64,000 nucleotides of DNA from Dactylonectria macrodidyma. Taxonomy: Eukaryota > Ascomycota > Sordariomycetes > Hypocreales > Nectriaceae. The notes under the pieces are model-generated. The model was not told where the DNA came from. It ran no database searches and was given only the letters and a program-made list of their open reading frames with translations. Position 1 is the stretch's first letter. Every line of letters begins with the position of its first letter. The DNA lies in the NCBI GenBank assembly GCA_020744425.1, contig JAGMUV010000034.1, positions 1-64,000 on the forward strand, read 5' to 3'. This document shows positions 22,289-33,617 of the stretch, piece after piece. A program made the translations under genes and the position numbers.

Positions 22289-23265
22289 AGTTGCAAATCC
22301 TTCATTTAAGGCCTACTTCGAGATTTGCCGCACCTCCATGCACCACCCTGGTAGATAGATTCAATACAACCAGAAGTCTGCTTTAACACTGTACGCAAAG
22401 AATTTGTGATCATGGATTGTATACGGCGGTAACGAACTCAATGTCCGAATCTAGCCATGAAGGTCTTCAAATTAACAGGCATTTTATCATAAAACGGTGG
22501 TGAACATAGTCGTCCAACTGGAAGAGAAGCCTGATTTGTATTGTCGCTTTATTTCTAGGTACCATACGCAAAATATGGTGTAAATACCGATTACTTCCAC
22601 GGGTCACCTAGCTATAACACAACCACTCTCACACATCTGGGAACCATGTGCGTCTTCGCTACGGTCAAAGAGTGCGGATGAGACTGTGTGTAAAACGGTC
22701 TTGCCGCACACTCGCATTAATTACCGCCATAAGACCACATAACTCAACGCTCCGTATTTGTATGTCCATACGTCGACCGTCGCATGGACATGACCAAACC
22801 GAAGGCGAGTTCTCTCGTAGCTATAATGTATTATCTCAATCTCGAATCACTTCGTACATCCTTTTCAATATCCATGAATAGATCAGGGCCACCAGGAGCC
22901 AGCATCGCTAGTGTGCGAGGTGAATCCGATTTTATGACTAGGTGCCTAATTCGATCCTTTACAAGCGTGCAAGAAAGAATAAGAGTCAATGCAAGCGTAG
23001 GCCAGATCATTCAAACACCTATCCATGCCATTTTCCCATGTTCATATACAAAGCAGGGTGCCCACATAGCTCTTAGTACAACCTTTTGTACAATGAATGA
23101 GCCGCCATTTGGCTCAACTCTAACCGCGGCGCATTGGAGCACGTTGTGGCAAATACAGCAATCTCTGCGAGTTCTGACCTCAATTTCCATAAATTTCCAT
23201 AACCGTAACTGTTCCAGTTTGGGAAGACATCTGGAGACCCGAATTGCAATAGATGGCATGCTATG
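22289..23265. other. Intergenic with antisense open frames of uncertain status
   Basis: A plus-strand frame (22784-23452, 222 codons) overlaps the end of the minus-strand repeat protein by 187 bases. A minus-strand frame (23011-23259, 82 codons; starts MPSIAIRVSRCLPK, contains CICHNVLQCAAVRVEPNG) begins six bases past that gene's stop. The minus frame could be its former C-terminus after a stop or frameshift. Confidence 0.4.
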
Positions 23266-24066
23266 TCATATGCCTATCAGTTTCATTTTCGATTTCCAGG
23301 ACAGCCATCCAGTTGGACTTGAGGGTTTCAAGGGTGTTCCCAGTCGAGCTATTTTAACCAACCACAATGTCACGCCATGCATCGAGTTGACGAGCCGTCC
23401 CGGTTCATTGATGTGGATGTATTTCTCAACCTCAGGGGATGGAGATTCCTGATAGCTATCTCGTTCTTCACGATGACGCTTATTTTGTGGCTTATGTCCT
23501 GAAGAAAAGGTACCAACCTCGAACCCAGGAGGCCGAGCGGATTCCGCCTCAGTATTAGAGTCTTTTTGTCTGCGTTTTGTGGGTTGAAGGTCTATTTTAT
23601 CTTGTCTTTTGCGTTTTAAAGTTTGACTATTTGCGACATCAGTGCTTGTATTTGGCAATATGGCGGATGAAGTTGTCCCACACGGGTTCGTCTCCTGGTA
23701 CATGCTGGGTCTCTTGATTTCAAGTCGGGGAGATTCTTGACTACATCTTAAAGATTCGGCGTCATCTCCACAATGTGGTCGCTTGCGTCGAATAGGTCCA
23801 TGTCGGGAAAATAGCCGTCTACGTTTTGGATGTCTGCCCTCATCTCCGCTCTCATCTCCACGATATGTTCGTTTGCGTTGAATAGGTCCATGTCGGGAAA
23901 ACGGCCGTCTACGTTTTAGATCTCTGCCCTCATCTGCGCTCTCATCTCCACGATATGTTCGTTTGCGTTGAATAGGTCCATGTCGGGAAAACGGTCGTCT
24001 ACGTTTTAGATCTCTGCCCTCATCTCCACAATGTGGTCGTTTGTGTCCCAAATGTGCAAGATTCAT
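23266..24066 (-). CDS. Arginine-rich tandem-repeat protein, 266 aa
   Basis: The N-terminal 100 residues contain about three copies of a 30-residue repeat, each with KRRRPFSRHGPIQRKRTYRG and a DESxDEGRD acidic spacer; at DNA level the unit is 90 bp (GAATAGGTCCA at 23790, 23880 and 23970). Basic clusters (KRRR, KRKRQDK, PTKRRQKD) suggest nuclear localisation. The C-terminus (YIHINEPGRL, KIARLGTPLKP, GWLSWKSKMK) looks like a conserved fungal domain that is cut short by a stop after LIGI. The function is unknown; nucleic-acid binding is a guess from charge. The ATG at 24066 is the first in frame. Confidence 0.6.
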   Translation of the reverse strand: MNLAHLGHKRPHCGDEGRDLKRRRPFSRHGPIQRKRTYRGDESADEGRDLKRRRPFSRHGPIQRKRTYRGDESGDEGRHPKRRRLFSRHGPIRRKRPHCGDDAESLRCSQESPRLEIKRPSMYQETNPCGTTSSAILPNTSTDVANSQTLKRKRQDKIDLQPTKRRQKDSNTEAESARPPGFEVGTFSSGHKPQNKRHREERDSYQESPSPEVEKYIHINEPGRLVNSMHGVTLWLVKIARLGTPLKPSSPTGWLSWKSKMKLIGI

Positions 24067-24889
24067 TTAGATTTGGATGATGGAAGGTAGAAGAAGACAA
24101 TCGACATGAGATGCTATGCCTTCCCTTTATGTAGGGATAGGAAGAAGCCGATACTTGCCGCTGAAAGAAGTCTCATTTCGGCTGCTTGAGTACCATGATG
24201 TGCTAAATATGGTGGTAAATATTTACACCGCTTCGTATGGGAACAGGGTAGCCCAGGCTGAGAACTGCTTTGGCGTTGATTAGAAGCCTCCAAGGAAGGC
24301 ACGCCAAAACCCACTTTGGATCCACTGGTTTTCAACGGAGGATAGACAATACTATACTCCATTAGTGGGAGGAGTGATACTATGTACGCAAGTGGGCGAA
24401 AGATGCAATTCCAGAACCTCTTGTGTACTCCGTAGATTGCAGCTAGCTGTAAGGGTTTGAGTCGATTTGGGGCTTAGTAACGATGAACTAGTAATATAAT
24501 GATAATATGGATCAGTTCTAGATACTAGCTGTAGCGCGAGGAAGCAGGAAAGAAGAACAGGCGTGCTTCCTCGCACTCAGGGAAGATCCCCGTGCGCAAG
24601 GACGTGGCAATATGTGAGAAATCGCGATCAATAAAAGATAATGTAGTTCAGGTTCTAAATACAGTACAAGGCGTCACGCTAAGAGAAACGAAAAGAGAGC
24701 CAAGATCGATCAATCTGCGCCTGGTTCAGGTGCGCACCCAGATGCCAGTCTTGGTTCGCGGGTGCCCAACGCCCAGGCACAGTCTAGTCGCCTTGGCCTG
24801 AGCTGCTGAGGTGATAGCACATGAGTGCTGGGCGACTGATACATGGGCGCTCGGGTGCTCAAATAAGCCACGGACCAGCTGCGCTAGCA
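24067..24889. other. Intergenic, no gene recognised
   Basis: No gene is visible. Decayed AGCACATGAGTGCTGGGCG-like words near 24810-24850 probably mark the start of the minisatellite that follows. Confidence 0.55.
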
Positions 24890-25400
24890 CGATTCTGACT
24901 TGGCGCAAGTGTTCCAGCACAAATCTAACCTAGCACAAGTGTTCCAGCACAAATCTAACCTAGCACATGTGTTCTAGCACGATCCTGACTCTAGCACAAG
25001 TGTTCCAGCGCAAGTGTTCCAGCACAAATCTAACCTAGCACAAGTGTTCCAGCACAAATCTAACCTAGCACATGTGTTCTAGCACGATCCTGACTCTAGC
25101 ACAAGTGTTCCAGCACAAATCTGACCTAGCACAAGTGTTCCAGCACAAATCTAACCTAGCACAAGTGTTCTAGCACGATCCTGACTCTAGCACAAGTGTT
25201 CCAGCACAAATCTGACCTAGCATAAGTGTTCTAGCACAAATCTAACCTAGCACATGTGTTCTAGCAACGATCCTGACCTAGCACAAGTGTTCCAGCACAA
25301 ATCTGACTTGGTACAAGTGTTCCAGCACAATTCCGACTTGGCGCAAATGTTCTAGCACATGATCCGACTAGAACGTGATGTCTAACATGAGTATTCCAGC
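24890..25400. repeat. 30-bp minisatellite
   Basis: About 16 imperfect copies of a 30-bp unit built from two related 15-bp halves, TAGCACAAGTGTTCC and AGCACAAATCTAACC. Variants with GATCCTGACTC recur in a higher-order pattern around 24975, 25085 and 25175. The array ends about 80 bases from the stop codon of the DUF3723 gene. Confidence 0.92.
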
Positions 25401-25478
25401 ATGAGTTTTTAGGCACGATTATTCTAGATCTATTTGCTTCACCTTCTCCTCAGAGGCTTTCTTGCACCGCCAAACTTC

Positions 25479-28400
25479 CTAGGCAGTTTCCTCGGATGTT
25501 TTCCTCGGCTTAGGCGTATTGGTTCCCCAGCCCACATCCAGAGCATCCCGTTTACGTTTACGCTCAAGTTCTAGCGGATGCCAAAGCAACACATGATAGG
25601 GCCCTGCTCCTCCCCTACTCAGCTTTGTATATCCATTCTCCACATTTAGCATCCCCCCATTTTTGTCCGTAATACAGTATGTCCTAATCCACTGTTTGGC
25701 CTCTTCCCTAAATGACTCAGGGTCAACCACAATCACCTTCTTGTCCCCGCCATCTACAACGACCAATACTACCTTGAAGTCTCTTTTGTGAATCCAATCA
25801 ACCAACTCATTGAGAACACCGTTGATATGCTCGAGCTCCGTCTTTGCTTCCTCGAGTTCTGTCTTTGCTCTCTCCAGTTCTGCCTTTGCTTCCGTCTTTG
25901 CTGTCTCGAGTTCTGCCTTTGCTGTCGTCTCAAGTTCTGTCTTTGCTGTCTCGAGTTCTGCCTTTGCTGTCGTCTCAAGTTCTGTCTTTGCTCTCTCGAG
26001 TTCGGCCTTTGCTTCCGTTTTTGCTGTCTCGGCTTCTGCCTTTGCTGTCGTCTCAAATTCTGTCTTTGCTCTCTCGAGTTCTGCCTTTGCTATCGTCTCA
26101 AGTTCTGTCTTTGCTCTCTCGAGTTCTGCCTTTGCTTCCGTCTCAAGGTCTGCCTTTGCTGTCGTCTCAAGTTCTCTCTTTGCTCTCTCCAGTTCTGCCT
26201 TTGCTTCCGTCTTTGCTGTCTCGAGTTCTGCCTTTGCTGTCGTCTCAAGTTCTGTCTTTGCTCTCTCCAGTTCTGCCTTTGCTGTCGTCTCAAGTTCTGT
26301 CTTTGCTCTCTCCAGTTCTGCCTTTGCTGTCTCGGCTTCTGCCTTTGCTGTCGCAGCTTTTGCCTTTGCTTCTTTCACCTTTTCCGAAGCATTCCGCACT
26401 GCTTTTTCCTTGGCTTTATCAGCGGCGCGAATCTTCATATTTAAGTCGAGTATTATGGGATCGTACTGAGATTTCAATACTCGCTGAGTTAGTTCCTCAG
26501 TTGTCTTGGCCTTTTCAATTGCTTGATCCGCTATGCTTTTCTTGTCTTGAAGCTCACGTCGAAGCTCATCAACACTAGCTTCATGCTGAATTTTCATATT
26601 CTCCATTCGTCGCCAAGTCTCTTCTGCTCTTTCAGTTGCTTCGTTCGCTCTCCTTTCCATTTCTTGAACCGAACCCTTGACCTCGTCCAAACTGGCTTCA
26701 TATTGAATTTTCATATCGTTCATTTGTCGCAAAATCCCCTCTACTCTTTCTTGACTTTGTTTCCTACTCTCGTTTGGTTGTTCCGGCGTTGAAGCATCGT
26801 AGAGATTGCAGTCAAGATCGCAACGTGCATCAGCAAGCAGGCCACGGAAGTTGATTTCAATCTTCCATTCGGGGAAAAGCTGTGAGTATAATGAACGAAG
26901 CACAAAAAAAGAAGACATACGAGAGCCATCAGCCTCGATCGGATCGTTCAAGTGCTGAATAAAGGTCAATGTTTTGTCACGAACATGATCCTCGAAACGA
27001 GGCAGACCAGATCTTGTCGGCTCCGAACCCGATCTTGGATACCCCGAAGCTATGGTGCCAGCCCAGCTTTCAGATTCCATGCCTAGGTCTTCATCAGTCT
27101 CCCCGTCCTCATCTATCTCGCCTTCTTTGTAGCATTTTGGTTCCCAGGCGATTGCATAGTAGTTTGCCACCTCCTCGACGCATCCCTCATAAGAAGCACT
27201 TTTTCTAGACCCAGGTACGCGAACAGCTCTTAGGTGCTTCCGCGCCATGGTTTGGTGAGGCTTTTTTTGGAGGAGTCTCTCGATTTTATAGGACCTAAAG
27301 CCCAGTTTGTTGGCAAGCTTTGCGAGTCCCAAGAGTATCACTTCATTTGCAGATCTGAACTCCGTCCCTGCGAGCTTTTTCTTGGATTCTGGTTGCAGAT
27401 CCTGATACTCACGCAATGCGTAGATCCATAGCTGTCGATATGCGAGCTCAAAAGGGTCAAGCTTGCCAAGGGCGATAGATCTGCAAAGATACGATGTAAC
27501 TTGTACGTAGCAACGATCGCCGTCTGTGTGCTTGAATATACGGGAGAGACTCCTCCGCAATGAGTACTCCCTCACATCAACCAACCGTCCTAAGCAAGCT
27601 CCAACTGGCCTCAGGTAGTTGAGATTGTTGAAGAATCCCCAAAGCGTAGGCACCACGCGGTCTTTCGTGGCAGAACATATATTTTCCCATATTCGCCTCC
27701 GATCATCATCATGGAATGACGCTAAGATTTGTCGGTTCATCACAAGACCGTTCAGTCGATACCGATCTTCTTCGTTTGCGCCTGGCGCCGTACCGTCAAA
27801 TGCTCGAAGACTGTTCACATCAAACATCGCCATCGCTCTCTGGTCTTCCTTAAAAACATCCTTAATCCAAAACTTTTCAGTGTACTTGATCATGGCGATA
27901 TATTCCTATTAATAAGTTACTATTGTTAGTCTTGATGATGGGCAAACTTACATCAATACCAACCGCCGAGGCCAACTTGTTGATTGCAGTTAGCCTCAGG
28001 CCCCAATAGAGAGCCGGGATGACGTGAAATTCGCGAAAGGCTTTCGATAACTTGCGATGTCGGAACAGTTGCCGTAAACGATCGCATTTTGTACTCTTGT
28101 GCTCTTCGGCCTCACTGGGACAAGCTTTCCTCGTTCCGGCGCCCTTGGCCCCAGCCAGGAGCGCCCACCACTTGTCCGCGCATTGGAGATCTTCGACGCC
28201 ACCGAAGCGCCCTTCATACAGCCCAATATTGTAGTAAAACTCTCCATCATCAATATCTTTTTCATTCGATCTTTCTTCTTCGAAATCACGTCTCGTCTCA
28301 GCCTTAATTTCTGTTTTTCCGTTAGCACGAAACACCGACAGGCTAACCCGCCCTGCCTACCTGAAGAGTAAAGCTTGACGACCCAGCGCCTCAGCAGAGG

Positions 28401-28769
28401 TGGCAGCACTTCTTTGGCTGCCAGTACTCGATGATATCCTTGGAAACACTGTAATTGATAGTCAGGTGGGAATTCTAGTCTCTGATAGTCCGCAGTAGGT
28501 TTGAGAAGATCTTCTTGCTTGATATCGGCATCTCGGAGCGCTCTCTCAAGTTTATCCTTATCAATTGCGGCAGATATATGATGATTAGACTTCTCGGGAA
28601 GGCATGCGCGGCCATCCTGCATCAAAACTTTGATCCGATTGACATTTCTCCGATCCAGCTTCACCTTTGTGAACGCGAGGTTATCAAAACTGATGCTCGC
28701 TGCTCCCAAAAAATGAGTTGCCTTATCGGCAGCAATACGATGGTCCGCTTGAGATCCTGCTCGAGACAT
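25479..28769 (-). CDS. DUF3723-family protein with long C-terminal coiled coil, 1064 aa
   Basis: Exons are 28361-28769, 27952-28310 and 25479-27905. The introns of 50 and 46 nt have TGCTAAC and GACTAAC branch sites and keep phase. The order of motifs fits the fungus-specific family DUF3723 (recognised from memory): a RRNVNRIKVLMQDG start, LQCFQGYHRVLAAKE, RRWVVKLYSS, DDGEFYYNIGLYEG, WWALL, then CRSIALGKLDPFELAYRQLWIYALREY and LAKLANKLGF. Residues about 640-950 are a Lys/Glu/Ala coiled coil with repeats of AKAELERAKTELETT and an 11-residue variant, coded by a minisatellite. The tail is basic (ERKRKRDALD). The biochemical role of DUF3723 is unknown. Such genes are among those repeatedly found in Starship giant transposons. 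Confidence 0.87.
25830..26400 (-). repeat. Coding minisatellite in the DUF3723 gene
   Basis: Direct repeats of 45 bp, with 33-bp deletion variants, encode AKAELERAKTELETT and AKAELETAKTE. Because the repeat has no stops in several frames, long artefactual open frames appear on the plus strand at 25788-26578. Confidence 0.9.
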
Positions 28770-28992
28770 GTTTTGCCCATTTATCTTCAGTAGGGATGTA
28801 CAGTATCAATAGTAAAAATGAATGGACGAACACTAGAAATATATGAATTGAGCCATCCAGTTAAAATTTGGATTGCCTCCTAAATAAACCGTCATCTGCT
28901 CGTGGCCTTGGTCTTTATCGGCGCGGACCTACTATACTTAAGAGCCAAACTCCTACTGTAACTCGAATCCGAGCATTAACTGTCATTCTAGA
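28770..28992. promoter_or_regulatory. Divergent promoter between DUF3723 and pseudokinase genes
   Basis: The two start codons are 223 bp apart on opposite strands, so the genes probably share control elements. The stretch is AT-rich on the DUF3723 side and contains a TACTATACTTAAG region about 60 bases upstream of the pseudokinase ATG. No specific factor site is claimed. Confidence 0.5.
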
Positions 28993-30013
28993 ATGAGCAA
29001 CACAAACCCCAACCGCTTAACCCAACTCCACTTCGGTCCATTAAAACTTGGGAAGAATGAAGCTTCAGTGCCTCGGCCTCTTCAACTGCCCAGCCGGCTC
29101 GAGGAAACAAAGCCGACGTCGAAATCAACCACGCATCCACAAAACACAACAAGGGCGGATAACTCGATTCGTAGAGTCACTAAACGAAACCTCCCAGTAA
29201 ATCAACCGATCTCTCTGAGTGTTGGGAAGTATGGTGAACGATATACAACGCAATACACTCTACAAGTAGGAAATAAAAATGTACCCGTAGTGTTAGTGGA
29301 AAAGCCTGGAAGCAACGAGCGCGGGGGCGGGGGGATGGTCCGAGAGTTTGTGGGGAAAGACGCCACAAAACAAGTAGAGGCCATCCAGCGCATCAGACAC
29401 CCCAGATTTGTGAAAGCGCTTGACAAATACGGGATTGATGGCGGGTTTCTTATTGTCTTTGAACTTATTCCCCTTCCTTTGATTGAGATCGCTACCGTCC
29501 ATATACTTGAAACATCTCACGTGGCAGCCATTTTTCAACAGGTATGTTATGATTTTGACCTCGACATGCGCCGAAACATTGACGAGGACAAGGTGATTGA
29601 TGGGTTGATATACCTCAAGGAGAACGGTTTGGAACACGATAGCCTCACCTGCAGTAACGTCCTGGTCGACAATAACGGACAAGTGAGGATTTGTAGGATT
29701 TTCAGTGTGCTACCTAAGACGCTTTCGCTAAGATCGTTCTATAGGGGGCCAGGAGTCTTGTCGTTTCACATCGGCTGGTAATCTCTGCAAAGCACTCTAT
29801 TCTCTGGTGTTAGAGTTCCTACAAATATACAAAACCGATGAGGCGATAGATAAGTCAAGAGATGTCGAACAAGTTTCCGCTCATTGGTATTGGTCAAAGA
29901 GGAAAGGAGTAATCGAGCTCCTCTCTGCCATTGGAGATGCAGCAACAGAAGTCTCCCGGATTCCATCAAATGATGCGTCAAGTCTGGAAAAACTTTTAAA
30001 GGTAAAGGCGTAA
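28993..30013 (+). CDS. Protein-kinase-like protein (likely pseudokinase), 305 aa
   Basis: Exons are 28993-29541, 29593-29692 and 29745-30013. Intron 1 is 51 nt and has no in-frame stop, so its removal is inferred from family alignment; intron 2 is 52 nt. The first 70 residues are a low-complexity basic tail. A kinase-like fold follows: a strand region KYGERYTTQYTL, then REFVGKDATKQVEAIQRIRH in place of helix C, LIVFELIPLPL as hinge, and VIDGLIYLKENGLEHDSLTCSNVLV as catalytic loop. The usual HRDxxxxN reads HDSLTCSN, so the catalytic Asp is replaced by Ser. The DFG position reads GQE. It is probably inactive as a kinase. It is divergent from the DUF3723 gene. Confidence 0.72.
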
Positions 30014-30931
30014 AGGGATCCCGATCTCATCAGAATCATGCTGACCCTGTAGCACGATATATTTCTATCTGTTGACCTAAAAGGATTAGCTATCCTACTG
30101 CCCTTTATTACTGCCAGTATTGCATGGCGAGTAAGCAATGAGAAGGGAGTGATGTGACAGTACCCTCGAATCACTGCCAAACTTTAATTCGTCTAGGTTT
30201 GAGTATTTCATATGTGGTACGGCATACTTTCCTTTGTTGGCTCGTGCCATACCGGTATCCTGATTGGTAAACTCTAGTCTTTGACCTAGGAGATTGAAAA
30301 CTCGGGTGGTGCTCTTTGATATCAGATGGAGCCGCTTTGTTCAAGTCAGTGGTGAAATGGTCTCAGATAGGCAAATGCTTTTTATTATGAGACAATGATC
30401 GCGTTCGAGTTTCTCCTCGCTCCCACCATGCTATTGATCGCCAATGATCCACAATCAATAAATAACCTTGCTTCCCAATCTTCTACACCTTATTCTGGAC
30501 CACATGATACAGTACTCCGATTTCCTGCTGCATGGAGCCCTTCCTTTGATCTCAGAAACACCGTTTTTAAGACACAGTACCCCCAACGCAAACAGTGGAC
30601 GACCATGGTGTCTCTTGTCATTACCCAAGATCACTGTACAAGACAATCCGCGTTAATCAGAGCAAGGCCAGTTGCCGTCACCTCATTGCGTATTCCATGA
30701 TGTCGAACATGAACGAGGACTATGTAATGCACCACGCAATTGCATATTAGGAAGGGGGGAGACCACTGAGCCCCTGCGAACTTCCAGTGGAGAAAGTGGG
30801 ACCGAGTGCAATAGAGCATAAAGCAGAGTGCTCTGAAGACCCCGCATTACCATGGGAGGCGAGTTGTGTTCAACGAGGCTCAAAACCAAAGCTGGCTCAA
30901 TTTCCAGTAAGTCCGGCGCCCAAATACCTAT
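30014..30931. other. Intergenic, no gene recognised
   Basis: Overlapping short frames on both strands have no family signal. The end of the stretch is the 3' region of the ferric reductase gene. Confidence 0.55.
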
Positions 30932-32972
30932 TTATGGTTGATACTCTGGGTATACCAATGATACATCATCGAAGTTTTGTTTTATAGCATCAGTCAATTG
31001 CTTCTTTGCTTTTTCAGATACAGACGCTACGTGAAGTTTCAGTGTGCCGGACCCGGTCCAGAAAGTAAGGAAAGTACTTACCTACCACATGAAGCAGCTT
31101 TCCCGCAGGCTTCAAGTATATGTCTTCTTTCAGGATCTGATTCCAAGGCACCGGAGGATCGCAGATCCTAGCTCGCCCGCCCAAAATTGTAGTAGCCGCT
31201 CTCGGGGCGCTCTCAGCATCAATCGTCCCCGCAGTTCTCTTCTTCAAAACTTGGCCCTTCTTTAAAGAATCGATACTGCTGCGATGATTCTGCTCCCCTT
31301 CATAGATTTCGCTCCTCCTTGAACTCTGCCCAGAGGCGATGAGTGTAGCCATTGATTCAGTGTATGCCTGCAGAGCTTTTTGATCCACGCCCGCGATCTG
31401 CTCAGACGCGTCGAGGGTAGCGAGTGCTCCAACATATGCCTGTAGACCCTTTCTGTGCTCCATGCAGACCGTTAGTCGGAAGCTCTCATGTTGCCTACCA
31501 CAGGCATTGCATATCTCCCCCATATTCTTGTCCTCTGACAAGGCATCATTGATGAATTTCCGGGCAGCTGACTTGACAACTAAAGCTTATAAATTCATGA
31601 ATATCCGCCACAGGAAACGATCTTACCTGAATCTTCAACTTCCCAGACAAGATGAATGCGTCGAGTGCAAGATCGGCGGACGCCGTGATTGTGGATAAGT
31701 CTTTCTAGATATGGCAGAATGGCGATAACTCCAGAGCCTGTCGCAGCCAACAACACGTTGTCGAGCTCGTCAACCGGGATCCATCTTCCATGGGGCCCAG
31801 TGAATGATGTAATGATGGTAGTACTCCCATACGCCAACAAGTCGTTCAAGCTTTTTGTCCAGCCTTGGCATGGTTCGACGACCAGTTCAAGCCGAGCTTG
31901 AGGCCTGCGTTCGCCGGAGCCAAAGTCAACAGTCGGCTCGCCAAAGGAGGCTACTTGAGCCTTGCTGGAGTAAGAGACAACAGTGAAAGGATGTCTCTGC
32001 AAAAGTGAGAGCGGAGTAGACCAGGCCCACAGGTTAATGTATTGTCCAGGCTCCACCTTCAGCTCCTTGTCAAGATGAATGGTAACCCTAATTGCGCCTT
32101 CATCGTGGAAAACTCGTGCCCATAAAAACCGAAAACCCGTCCTATACAGGGTAATGCCGGTTTGCAAAATGAAACACCACATAAAGACACCAAGAATGAT
32201 GTACAAATACAGGCGCGGAAACAGGGTATCAGCTGGCAAATGGCGCCAGCTGAAGTAAAGGACAAGAATGGAAACTATGTGGTGATGGAATAGAATAAAT
32301 TCGTATGGAAGAGCCCTTTTCAGTAACCAAATCGGCAACACTAGAAAGAAACACATCACTTGAGCCTACGGGATCCACATTAGCACATTAGCTTCCCTAT
32401 ACGCGTTAGACTTTGAGCATACATACTACAAATGGCCAGATATTGTGAGTTTCCTTCAACGAGAAACTCCCCTTCAGGGCAACGGCCAGGATAGCGTGAA
32501 ATACAATCAATATCAACACGATTCGACCTACCCATGCATGTATCCAGCGGTGCGCGCGGAGGGATATGTGTAATAGATCCGCAATAAAGCTAAGACACGG
32601 TCCGAGGTAGAGTATCAGCATGTTGATTAACGCCAATGTCCCCGCCCGTGCCCCTGCTTTTTCAGTACTTGGCAGGTCAATGAAAACACAAGTGAGGTTT
32701 GCGGCGAGATAAGCAGAAACAAGAAGAGAGCCGCCTACATTCCAGGACTTAAAAACTCCAGACCGTGTGACAAGACACGCATAGGCTAGTTGTTTCAGTC
32801 CCCGTGAGAGTAGCTTGCCCAAATTTAGCAGGGGCGAGAGTCTGCCAACCTCGAAGATCAATGGGCAGGTGTATTTCAAGACTATGTGGGTATATGGCAG
32901 GAGTGCCATAATCAACAATGAGCCACACAGGCCCATGCCATACGCCACCGTGTTATCGAACACGATTTCCAT
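30932..32972 (-). CDS. Ferric/cupric reductase-type transmembrane oxidoreductase, 625 aa
   Basis: Exons are 32427-32972, 31627-32365, 31082-31579 and 30932-31026. The introns of 61, 47 and 55 nt keep phase. The ATG gives MEIVFDN; the earlier in-frame TTG is not a start. The N-terminal half has seven or so membrane helices. Likely haem histidines are in AHRWIHAWVGR and IVFHAIL (about 143-165) and in FILFHHHIV (about 208-211). HPFTVVS at about 307 is the FAD motif. ATGSGVIAILPYLE at about 390 is the NADPH pocket. The enzyme would pass electrons from NADPH across the membrane to reduce extracellular Fe3+ or Cu2+. Odd: a Cys-rich insertion (CNACGRQH) with an internal duplication (LQAYVGALATLDASEQ / LQAYTESMATLIASGQ) precedes the last exon. 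Confidence 0.88.
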
Positions 32973-33617
32973 TGTGGCCAACCCCAGTCTGAACAAATGG
33001 AGAGGGTATAAATAATTCCACGGAGAAACCCCAACCTTCTATATATTCGCAAAGCTCTAAGTTGATTGCGGTCGTCTAACCTCGACTTATCTGGGCTATC
33101 TATCTACTGTATGTACTACTCTACATGTACTGTACAGTACAGCACAACGTGGTAAGAGTGAATTTGAGCCATGATTCGTCCTCAGCCAGAAGCCCAAGCG
33201 GTGTCGGAGGGAAGACCTATCTGTCCCCGCTCAGCTGTAGAAGACTAAAATCCTGTAAATGGATGGTGGGGCCGCGGGATCTTGCCGGGCATACAACACG
33301 TTCACCCTGAAAATCACTATTTGGATGTTCAATTCGAGACAATGGTGGCCTGCGTCTCAATGTGTTTGTTTACTCGAAATCTGGACCCATGAGATCAGCT
33401 GCTCGTTCACAAGAGGCGACCGGCCACAGTAGCAACTCTGTGTCACTGCCCGTAAGCATAAAACATCCAAGGCTACGTGGAAACGCGTCGCATCAGCTTC
33501 TCTTCAGTCTTTCACTAAAATCCAGTCAGCCTCACACAGCAAGCTCCACAAATTTCGCACAGAGAAACTGTACAACAACAAAACAAACAAAGACAAGTCA
33601 TAAAATCCGTGGTCGAA
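32973..33617. promoter_or_regulatory. Divergent upstream region, ferric reductase and permease
   Basis: The 645-bp stretch between opposite-strand starts must hold both promoters. It has a TGTACTGTACAGTACAGC motif at 33126-33143. The last 100 bases before 33618 are rich in CA and AAACAAACAAAG-type leader sequence. No factor site is claimed. Confidence 0.45.

Noticed and set aside
25788..26578. Three overlapping plus-strand frames of 218-244 codons
   Set aside because: They are antisense to the coding minisatellite of the DUF3723 gene and translate to Ser/Ala/Phe/Leu/Cys repeats, an artefact of the repeat.
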